From: VRUE01 sp963748075
Lineage (GTDB): Bacteria > Actinomycetota > Thermoleophilia > Solirubrobacterales > 70-9
NCBI GenBank assembly: GCA_963748075.1
Contig: CAVVHQ010000043.1
Location: forward strand, 36,788 to 100,787
DNA length: 64,000 nt
Direction: 5' to 3'
Under the pieces are notes generated by a model. That model did not search any database. It was not told the origin of the DNA and saw only the letters and a list, made by a program, of their open reading frames with translations. Positions 8,200 through 14,816 of this stretch are shown piece after piece. The position numbers were made by a program, and so were the translations under genes. Numbering within the stretch: position 1 is the stretch's first letter; every line of letters begins with the position of its first letter.

Positions 8200-9234
8200 C
8201 TAGAGAGACCAGTGGCGGCCCACCTGGGAGGCGGCGCGGGAGGTGAGGATCGGATCGGGCGCCACCGACTCGGGCTCCCCCTCGCCCCCCAGCGCCGCCA
8301 TCGTCGCCTCGACCGACTCGGCCAGGGCCGCCGGCGCGTAGCCCCCCTCCAGCACGGCGCCGAGCGGCGCCTCCAGCGAGCGGGCCAGCTCGCGGACCTG
8401 GCTGGCCATGCGGGCGAAGGAGGACGACTCGAGGCGGCAGCCGGCCAGCGGGTCGTCGCGGTGGGCGTCGAAGCCGGCCGAGACGAGGACCAGCTGCGGC
8501 TCGAACTGCATCGCGACCGGGAGGATGACGTGCTCGAGCAGCGAGAGCCACAGATCCCCTTCGGAGCCGGCCGGGACCGGCAGGTTGATCGTGTAGCCCT
8601 CGCCGGGACCGGAGCCGGCGTCGGCGATCGAGCCGCTCCCCGGGTAGATCCCCTCCTGATGGATACCGGCGACGAGCACGTCGGGACGAGTGCGGAACGC
8701 CTCCACGGTGCCGTTTCCGTGGTGGACGTCCCAGTCGATGACAATCGCCCGCTCGACGTCCAGCTCGCGGATCGCCAGCTCGGCGGCGATCGCGACGTTG
8801 TCGAACAGGCAGAAGCCCATCGCCCGGTCCGGTTCGGCGTGATGGCCGGAGGGCCGCACCGCGCAGAACCCGGCGGCCGCCTCGCCGCCGAGCAGCGCCC
8901 GGGTCATCTCGCAGGCGCCGCCGGCGGCGTGCAATGCCGCCCGGAAGGACGCCTCGCCGACGAAGGTGTCGGGGTCGATCGCACCGCCGCCGGCAGCGCA
9001 GAGGTCGCGGACCGACTCGACCAGGCGGCGGCTGTGGACCACTTCCAGGTCGGCCTCGCTCGCCGCCGGCGCCTCGCGCCGCTCCCAGCCGAGCCAGCCG
9101 CCGGCCTCGAGGTGGCCCTCGATCGCCTGCAGCCGCTCGGGCGCGTCGGGGTGCAGCGGCATCCCCTCGCGCGGATCGTGCTCGAGGCAGGCCGGGTGGC
9201 TGAAGTACAGCGGGGCGCTCGGCGCGGCAGCCAT
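8200..9234 (-). CDS. Histone-deacetylase-superfamily amidohydrolase
   Basis: About 344 residues of the arginase/deacetylase fold. The catalytic His pair is in PSGHHAEPD (131-132), and zinc ligands are Asp169 and His171 in DWDVHHGNGT plus the Asp of SAGFDAHRDDP. A tyrosine-type general acid is probably supplied near the C-terminus (GGYAPAAL). Bacterial members include acetoin-utilisation AcuC, which deacetylates acetyl-CoA synthetase, and acetylpolyamine amidohydrolases. The next divergent gene encodes a GNAT plus acyl-CoA synthetase fusion, so an opposing acetylation/deacetylation pair is an attractive inference. Confidence 0.88.
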   Translation of the reverse strand: MAAAPSAPLYFSHPACLEHDPREGMPLHPDAPERLQAIEGHLEAGGWLGWERREAPAASEADLEVVHSRRLVESVRDLCAAGGGAIDPDTFVGEASFRAALHAAGGACEMTRALLGGEAAAGFCAVRPSGHHAEPDRAMGFCLFDNVAIAAELAIRELDVERAIVIDWDVHHGNGTVEAFRTRPDVLVAGIHQEGIYPGSGSIADAGSGPGEGYTINLPVPAGSEGDLWLSLLEHVILPVAMQFEPQLVLVSAGFDAHRDDPLAGCRLESSSFARMASQVRELARSLEAPLGAVLEGGYAPAALAESVEATMAALGGEGEPESVAPDPILTSRAASQVGRHWSL

Positions 9235-9266
9235 CGGCGGGACTGTAGACGGCCTACCATCCTGGC

Positions 9267-11996
9267 GTGGGCGCCCAGGGTGACGAGTATCCCGCCTACC
9301 GCGAAGCCGACGTCGTCCTGCGGGACGGCTCGACCGTGCACCTGCGGCCGGTGCGCTCCGCGGACGAGGCGGCGCTGCGCAAACTGTTCGAGAGGCTCAG
9401 CCCCGGCGCGCGGATGTTCCGCTTCTTCTCCGGGGCGAGCGACCTCGAGGCCGCCGCCGAGCGGATGGCCGACGTCGACTACGCCGCGCGCTACGGCCTG
9501 GTCGCGACCCGCGGCGACGACGGCCACCCGGTCGGCCACGGCGCCTACGTCAGCTCGAGCCCCGGGCGAGCCGAGGTCGCCTTCGCGATCTCCGACGAGC
9601 TGCAGGGCCAGGGACTGGGGACGATCCTGCTCGCCCACCTGGCCGAGGTAGCCCAGGCCAACGGCATCGAGGCGTTCTTCGCCGAGGTGATGCCGGAGAA
9701 CCATCGGATGATCGACGTCTTCCGCGAGAGCGGCTTCCCGATCGCGACCTCCTCGGAGCCGGGCGCGATCCACGTCGAGCTGCCGACCGACTTCGGCCCC
9801 GACGCGGTCGGCCGCTTCGAGGAGCGCGACAGGCTTGCAGCCGAGGCGGCGGTGCGGCGCTTCCTGGCGCCGCGCTCGATCGCCGTGGTCGGCGCCTCGC
9901 GCCGCCGCGAGACGGTCGGCGGGGCCGTCTTCCACAACCTGCTCGAATCGCGCTTCGACGGCGTCGTCCATCCGGTCAACCCGGCCAGCGACGTGGTCCA
10001 GTCGGTGCGCGCCTACCGGCGGCTGGCCGAGGTCCCCGGTCAGGTCGAACTGGCGGTGATCGCGGTGCCGCCCGCGGCGGCGGTCGAGGCGGCCCGCGAA
10101 GCGGCCGCCAAGGGCGCCTCGACCCTTGTCGTGCTGGCCGCCGGCTTCGCTGAGGTCGGCCCGGAAGGGGCCGAGCGCCAGCGCGAGCTGGTCGAGGTCT
10201 GCCGCGAGTCGGGGATGCGGCTGGTCGGTCCCAACTGCCTCGGGGTGATCGCCAACGGCCCCGACGGAAGCCTCAACGCCAGCTTCGCGCCCGCGACCCC
10301 GCCCCCGGGCAACGTCGGCTTCGTCACCCAGAGCGGCGCGCTCGGGCTGGCCCTGATCGATCTCGCCGCCGACCGCGGCATCGGCGTCTCCTCCTTCGCC
10401 TCGATCGGCAACCGCGCCGACATCACCGCCAACGACATGCTCGAGTACTGGGAGGGGGATCCGGCGACCCGCGTCGCCCTGCTCTACATCGAGTCGTTCA
10501 GCGACCCCGGGCGCTTCTCGCGGGTGGCGCGGCGGGCGGGGCGCGCGATGCCGATCGCGGTCGTCAAGGGCGGCCGCTCGCTGGCCGGCGAGCGGGCGAC
10601 CGGCTCGCACACCGGCGCCCTGCTCTCCGCCTCCGACGTGACGGTGGACGCGCTGTTCGAGCAGGCGGGGGTAGTCCGCACCGAGACGCTGGCCGAGCTG
10701 CTCGACGTCGCCGCGCTGCTCAGCAGCCAGCCGCTGCCCGACGGTCCCCGAGTCGGGATCCTGACCAACGCGGGCGGCCCGGGGATCATGTGCGCCGACG
10801 CCTGCGAGGCCGCGGGGCTGCAGGTGCCGGAGCTGCCCGAGCAGGTGCGCGCGGCGCTGGCCGAGCACCTGCCGGCGGAGGCTTCGCTCGCCAACCCGGT
10901 CGACATGATCGCGACGGCAAGCGCCGAGCAGTACCGCCGTTCGATCGCCGTGCTGTCCGCCTGGGAGGGCATCGACGCGCTGATCGTGATCTTCATCCGG
11001 CCGCTGCTGACCCGGGCGGAGGAGGTGGCCGGCGCGGTCCGCGCGGCGCTCGGCGAGATGGAGCGCCGCATACCGGTGCAGGCGGTGTTCATGTCGAGCG
11101 GCGACCGCGAGGCGATGGCGGCCGGCGGCAGGGTCCCCACCTACGTCTATCCCGAGGACGCGGCGCGGACGCTGGGGCGGGTGATGCGCCACGTGCGCTG
11201 GCGCCGGCGACCGGCGGAGGAGCCGCCGAGCTTCGACGACCTGCGGCGCGACGAGGCGAGCGGGGTGCTCGCGGCGGCGCTGGAGGGCGAGGGCGAATGG
11301 CTGGGCGCCGACGACGCCGCCAAGCTGCTCGACTGCTACGGGATCCCGACCCCGCCCTGGCGCCGCGCCGCCGACCCGGCCGGTGCCGCGCACGCTGCCG
11401 AAGCGCTCGGCGGGCCGGTGGCGCTGAAGGCGGAGGGGGCGGCGATCCTCCACAAGACCGACCTCGGCGCGGTGCGGACCGGCCTCGCCGACCCGACCGC
11501 GGTCGCCGGCGCCGCGGTGCAGATCGACGAGTCGCTCGCCGCCGCCGGGGTCGAGCGCGAGAGCTTCCTCGTCCAGGCGATGGTCTCCGGCGGGGTCGAG
11601 CTGCTGGTCGGGATCGCCAGCGACCCCGCCTTCGGGCCAGTGCTGGCCTGCGGCGCCGGCGGCACCCTGGCCGAGCTGCAGGGAGACGTGGCGGTGCGAA
11701 TCTGCCCGGTGAGCGCCGGCGAAGCCGGCGAGATGATCCGCTCGCTGGCGATCTACCCGCTGCTGACCGGCTTCCGCGGCGAGCCGCCGGCCGACTTGGC
11801 GGCGCTCGAAGAGCTGCTGCTGCGGGTCAGCGCGATGGTTGACTCGCACCGCGAGATCGTCGAGCTCGACCTCAATCCGGTGATCGCCGGCCCGGACGGC
11901 GCGGTCGCTGTCGACGCCCGGGCCCGGGCCCGGCCCGCCCCCGCCCCGCGCCCTTGGCCGAGCACCTGGAGCCCCTCCTGGCGGCCGCTCGGCTGA
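9267..11996 (+). CDS. GNAT acetyltransferase fused to ADP-forming acyl-CoA synthetase (Pat-like)
   Basis: About 909 residues. Residues about 20-180 are a GNAT N-acetyltransferase domain (acetyl-CoA loop near LQGQGLGTILL). From about 190 an NDP-forming acyl-CoA synthetase follows: CoA-binding Rossmann domain (IAVVGASRR), succinyl-CoA-ligase-like domains with VGPNCLGVI and the candidate phosphohistidine region GSHTGALL, and an ATP-grasp domain (about 690-880). E. coli Pat has GNAT at the C-terminus; here it is N-terminal, an order I know from other actinobacteria. The histidine in SHTGA is retained, so catalysis by the synthetase half is possible. It is divergent from the deacetylase. The last 20 or so residues are Pro/Trp-rich and atypical. 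Confidence 0.85.
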   Translation: MGAQGDEYPAYREADVVLRDGSTVHLRPVRSADEAALRKLFERLSPGARMFRFFSGASDLEAAAERMADVDYAARYGLVATRGDDGHPVGHGAYVSSSPGRAEVAFAISDELQGQGLGTILLAHLAEVAQANGIEAFFAEVMPENHRMIDVFRESGFPIATSSEPGAIHVELPTDFGPDAVGRFEERDRLAAEAAVRRFLAPRSIAVVGASRRRETVGGAVFHNLLESRFDGVVHPVNPASDVVQSVRAYRRLAEVPGQVELAVIAVPPAAAVEAAREAAAKGASTLVVLAAGFAEVGPEGAERQRELVEVCRESGMRLVGPNCLGVIANGPDGSLNASFAPATPPPGNVGFVTQSGALGLALIDLAADRGIGVSSFASIGNRADITANDMLEYWEGDPATRVALLYIESFSDPGRFSRVARRAGRAMPIAVVKGGRSLAGERATGSHTGALLSASDVTVDALFEQAGVVRTETLAELLDVAALLSSQPLPDGPRVGILTNAGGPGIMCADACEAAGLQVPELPEQVRAALAEHLPAEASLANPVDMIATASAEQYRRSIAVLSAWEGIDALIVIFIRPLLTRAEEVAGAVRAALGEMERRIPVQAVFMSSGDREAMAAGGRVPTYVYPEDAARTLGRVMRHVRWRRRPAEEPPSFDDLRRDEASGVLAAALEGEGEWLGADDAAKLLDCYGIPTPPWRRAADPAGAAHAAEALGGPVALKAEGAAILHKTDLGAVRTGLADPTAVAGAAVQIDESLAAAGVERESFLVQAMVSGGVELLVGIASDPAFGPVLACGAGGTLAELQGDVAVRICPVSAGEAGEMIRSLAIYPLLTGFRGEPPADLAALEELLLRVSAMVDSHREIVELDLNPVIAGPDGAVAVDARARARPAPAPRPWPSTWSPSWRPLG

Positions 11997-12776
11997 TCAA
12001 GCTGCCAGGTCGCGGCGCTCGAACAGCAGCGCGCCGAGCGCCGCGCAGGCGACCGCGACGGCGGTGACGCCGAAGAAGGAGAGCGGGTCGATGCCTTCTT
12101 CGATCGCCCGCCCGTAGTAGCGGAAGACCGAGCCGTAGCGGACCCAGTCGAGGCCGGTGTCGAGGCGGCCGATCAGGTCCGCCACGTACATCGCCACCAG
12201 CACGCCGGCGACCGAGCCGGTGACGACGCTGGTCCGCAGCGACCAGCCGGTGACGAGGATGCCGAAGGCAGCGAAGAGCAGCGCCAGCGGCCAGACGTTG
12301 GCGAAGCCGGCGAGGGCCTTCGTGAAGGAGAGGCCGGCGCCGGCGAGGAGGCTGCCCAGCGCGGTCAGCAACAGGCCGACCGCGAGGATCGCGGCCAGCT
12401 CGACCGCGGTCGCGGCGAAGCCGCAGGCGACGAGTCGGCGGCGCGAGAGCGGGGCGGAGAGCAGCACGTCGAGGCGACCGCTTTCGGCGGCTCCGGAGAG
12501 GCCGGCGGCGACCGAGCGCACCGCCAGGTAGCCGACCGCGAGCGGCACGATCAGGCTCAGCATCTCGGCGTTCAGGTACTGCTCGACCGAGTTCAGCTCG
12601 GCGATCCCGAAGGCCTGCTTGAGCGCTTCGGGATAGGAGGCGATCGCCTTGCTGAGAGCATCTTCGACGGTCGGGTAGATGGCGACGACGAAGGCCGACC
12701 AGATGCCGATCGGCAGCCCCCAGGAGAGCAGCGAGCGTCGCCGCTCGTGCAGGCGTGCGGCGATCAGCGCACCCAC
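11997..12776 (-). CDS. ABC-2 type exporter permease
   Basis: About 259 residues with six predicted transmembrane helices, including the ABC-2 pattern of a first helix after a short Arg-rich N-terminus (RRRSLLSWGLPIGIW) and Gly/Ala-rich later helices. It pairs with the ATPase at 12838-13731 on the same strand to make a polytopic exporter of unknown substrate. GTG at 12776 is supported by GGGAAGGG about 6 bases upstream. Its stop codon abuts the stop of the convergent Pat-like gene without any gap. Confidence 0.82.
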   Translation of the reverse strand: MGALIAARLHERRRSLLSWGLPIGIWSAFVVAIYPTVEDALSKAIASYPEALKQAFGIAELNSVEQYLNAEMLSLIVPLAVGYLAVRSVAAGLSGAAESGRLDVLLSAPLSRRRLVACGFAATAVELAAILAVGLLLTALGSLLAGAGLSFTKALAGFANVWPLALLFAAFGILVTGWSLRTSVVTGSVAGVLVAMYVADLIGRLDTGLDWVRYGSVFRYYGRAIEEGIDPLSFFGVTAVAVACAALGALLFERRDLAA

Positions 12777-12790
12777 GGCAAACCCTTCCC

Positions 12791-12838
12791 CTATGCCTTG
12801 CCCGCACGTGGCGAGGGAGAGGAACGGCGGAAGCTCAT
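12791..12838 (-). CDS. 15-codon ORF coupled to the ABC ATPase stop
   Basis: The ATPase stop TGA shares its A with an ATG, which opens a 15-codon frame of Ser, Arg, Pro and Lys residues ending in TAG 15 bp before the permease GTG. Coupling of this kind usually marks the start of the next operon gene. It may keep ribosomes moving to the permease or be a relic of a longer permease N-terminus. A functional peptide is not claimed. Confidence 0.3.
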   Translation of the reverse strand: MSFRRSSPSPRAGKA

Positions 12839-13731
12839 CAAGGCTCCTCCTTGCCTTCGTAGTAGGTGAGGAATATCTCCTCCAGCGTCGGGTGGGCGAT
12901 CTCGATCTCGGCGACCCGGTGGGCGGCGAGCGCCGCGAGCAGCGCGTCGGGTGCGCCGCCGAAGTGGAAGCGGACCCTGCCGTTCTCCGCGCTCAGGTCG
13001 GCGACGCCGGGGACAATCCCCAGCTCGACCGGGTCGACCGGCTCGGCGAACTCGACCGAGACGCGGCGCTGCGCCCTGCCGAGCAGCTCGCTCACCCGCT
13101 CGACCGCGATCAGACGGCCGCCGCGGATGATCCCGACCCGGTCGCATACCCGCTCGACCTCGTCCAGCTCGTGCGAGGAGAGGAAGACGGCGCAGCCGCG
13201 CTCGCGTTCCTCGCGGACCAGCGCCAGGAACTCCTCCTGCATCAGCGGGTCGAGGCCGCTGGTCGGCTCGTCGAAGATCAGCAGCTCGGGCCGGTGGAAG
13301 ACGGCGAGGATCAGCCCGACCTTCTGTCGATTGCCGCGCGAGAGCTGTCCCAGCGGCCGCTCGAGGTCAGCGCGGAAGCGGTCGGCGAGCTGCTCGGCGC
13401 GGCCGAGGTCGGCGACGCCACGCAGGCGGGCGAGCAGCGCCAGCGCTTCACGGCCCGTGGCGTCCTTGCCGTAGCCGAAGTCGCCCGGCAGGTTGCCAAG
13501 CCGGGCGCGGATCGCGACGCTGTCGCGGCGGCTGTCGAGGCCGAAGACGCGAGCGCTGCCGCGGGTCGGGTGGAGCAGGTCGAGCAGCGTCCGGATCGTC
13601 GTCGTCTTGCCTGCCCCGTTCGGCCCGAGGAAGCCGAACACCTCCCCGGGCTCGACGGTCATCGTGACGTCCTCGATGCCCCGCGCCGCCCCGTAGAACT
13701 TCGTCAGCCCCCGCGTCTCGATCGCCGCCAC
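12838..13731 (-). CDS. ABC exporter ATP-binding protein
   Basis: About 297 residues. Walker A is GPNGAGKTTT, the signature region is QLSRGNRQK (LSGGQ variant LSRGN), Walker B is LLIFDEPTSG and the switch His is in LSSHELDEVE. A C-terminal extension of about 80 residues follows the nucleotide-binding domain, as in CcmA/DrrA-type exporters. The GTG at 13731 lies directly after a GGAG; the exact start is unsure. It forms an operon with the permease at 11997-12776. Confidence 0.85.
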   Translation of the reverse strand: MAAIETRGLTKFYGAARGIEDVTMTVEPGEVFGFLGPNGAGKTTTIRTLLDLLHPTRGSARVFGLDSRRDSVAIRARLGNLPGDFGYGKDATGREALALLARLRGVADLGRAEQLADRFRADLERPLGQLSRGNRQKVGLILAVFHRPELLIFDEPTSGLDPLMQEEFLALVREERERGCAVFLSSHELDEVERVCDRVGIIRGGRLIAVERVSELLGRAQRRVSVEFAEPVDPVELGIVPGVADLSAENGRVRFHFGGAPDALLAALAAHRVAEIEIAHPTLEEIFLTYYEGKEEP

Positions 13732-13809
13732 CTCCGCATCATCCCATCGCCCCAACCCCCCAACCCGGCCACCGCCGCGCACTCCAAGGGGGGAGAGTTT
13801 TCGCTGCTG

Positions 13810-13851
13810 TGGACTTTTACCCCAGGATGGTGGGGTCAAAGTCCAATGCGC
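13810..13851 (-). repeat. 42-bp palindromic repeat, left copy (inverted), flanking DUF559 gene
   Basis: A hairpin of arms GGACTTTTACCCC and GGGGTCAAAGTCC with an 8-nt loop. Read on the minus strand it matches the repeat at 14742-14782 at nearly every position outside the loop, so the two copies are inverted relative to each other around the gene. The repeat overlaps the first codons of the DUF559 frame. Confidence 0.75.
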
Positions 13852-14756
13852 GGAGCCGGAGGGCTTGGGAGTTGGCCGGGAGGCAGCATGGCCTGGTGAC
13901 GCGTCGTGACCTGCTCGCACTCGGTTTCGGCTCTCGCTCGATCGAGCACCGCGTTGCGCAGGGACGGCTGTTCCCCATCATGCGCGGTGTCTATGCCGTC
14001 GGCTGGCCGGGAATGACTCGGGAGCGACGATGGATGGCGGCGGTGCTCGCCTGCCGCGATGGCGCCGTACTCAGCCATCGCAGCGCCGCCGCGCTGTGGG
14101 AGATCGGCAGGGAGAGACGCGGCCGGATCGACGTGACGATCAGGCGGCGCGGCAAGCACAGCCGTCCCGGAATTCAAGTCAGAAGCCGGCCGTCGTTGCC
14201 CGAGGTCAATATCACCGTCCACCGCGGGGTCCCGGTGACGACGCCGGTGCGTACCCTGATCGACATGGCAGCCGAAATCGGCTGGAGGACGATCGAGCGG
14301 GCGGTGAACGACGCCGACAAGCGCGACCTCGTCGATCCCGAAACCTTGCGGGAGGCGCTAGACGACTATCGGGGCGTGCCGGGCGTGCGGCTGCTACGGG
14401 CGGTACTCGACAAGCACACCTTCCGGCTCTCCGACACAGACCTGGAAGTCCTCTTCCGCCCGATCGCTCGCGCCGCAGGCCTGCCCGAGCCGCTGACCAA
14501 ACAGATGGTCAACGGCTACGAGGTCGATTTCCACTGGCCGGAGCTGGGCCTCGTGGTCGAGACCGACGGCCTCAGGTACCACCGTACGCCCTCGTCCCAG
14601 GGCCGAGACCAGCGGCGCGATCAGACGCATACAGCGTCCGGCCTCAGCACCCTCCGCTTCAGCCACTACCAGGTCAAGCACGAACCCGCCCACGTGCGGT
14701 CGGTGCTGGCAAAAGTGTCAAGGCGGAACGCCTCGAAGCGGCGCGTTGGACTTTGA
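13827..14756 (+). CDS. AbiEi-like N-terminal domain with DUF559 (Vsr-fold) endonuclease domain
   Basis: About 309 residues from ATG 13827 (GTG at 13809 would add six residues). The N-terminus resembles the winged-helix AbiEi antitoxin domain (QHGLVTRRDLLALGF, then a GVYAVGW strand). The C-terminal about 100 residues carry the DUF559 nuclease-like core EVDFHWPELGLVVETDG, with Asp and Glu residues placed as in Vsr/PD-(D/E)XK enzymes. Such proteins are often annotated as type IV toxin-antitoxin antitoxins or endonuclease-domain proteins; their true role is not established. Both ends are embedded in inverted palindromic repeats, and the stop TGA lies inside the right-hand repeat. No cognate AbiEii toxin gene is adjacent, which argues against a simple toxin-antitoxin role. 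Confidence 0.8.
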   Translation: MVGSKSNARSRRAWELAGRQHGLVTRRDLLALGFGSRSIEHRVAQGRLFPIMRGVYAVGWPGMTRERRWMAAVLACRDGAVLSHRSAAALWEIGRERRGRIDVTIRRRGKHSRPGIQVRSRPSLPEVNITVHRGVPVTTPVRTLIDMAAEIGWRTIERAVNDADKRDLVDPETLREALDDYRGVPGVRLLRAVLDKHTFRLSDTDLEVLFRPIARAAGLPEPLTKQMVNGYEVDFHWPELGLVVETDGLRYHRTPSSQGRDQRRDQTHTASGLSTLRFSHYQVKHEPAHVRSVLAKVSRRNASKRRVGL

Positions 14757-14782
14757 CCCCACGCGAGTGGGGCAAAAGTCCA
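14742..14782 (+). repeat. 41-bp palindromic repeat, right copy, flanking DUF559 gene
   Basis: Arms TTGGACTTTGACCC and GGGGCAAAAGTCCAA pair around an ACGCGAGT loop. It contains the TGA stop of the DUF559 gene (within GGACTTTGACCC), so the repeat defines the protein's C-terminus. It may also act as a terminator-like structure between the convergent DUF559 and P-type ATPase genes. A decayed relative lies at 45255-45288. Confidence 0.78.
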
Positions 14783-14816
14783 ACGCGGCGAGTCGGGCGC
14801 GGCGCGATCGGGGCTT

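Noticed and set aside
6931..9651. Plus-strand open frame of 906 codons
   Set aside because: Antisense to treT and the deacetylase gene; its last part only becomes sense-like where it enters another frame of the Pat-like gene.
8904..11849. Minus-strand open frame of 981 codons opposite the Pat-like gene
   Set aside because: It is rich in Arg, Gly, Pro and Asp with no domain, and its frame mirrors the third-position GC of the real gene on the other strand.
13827..14756. Type IV toxin-antitoxin pair with DUF559 protein as antitoxin
   Set aside because: No AbiEii-like nucleotidyltransferase gene is adjacent; the neighbours are an ABC ATPase and a P-type ATPase.
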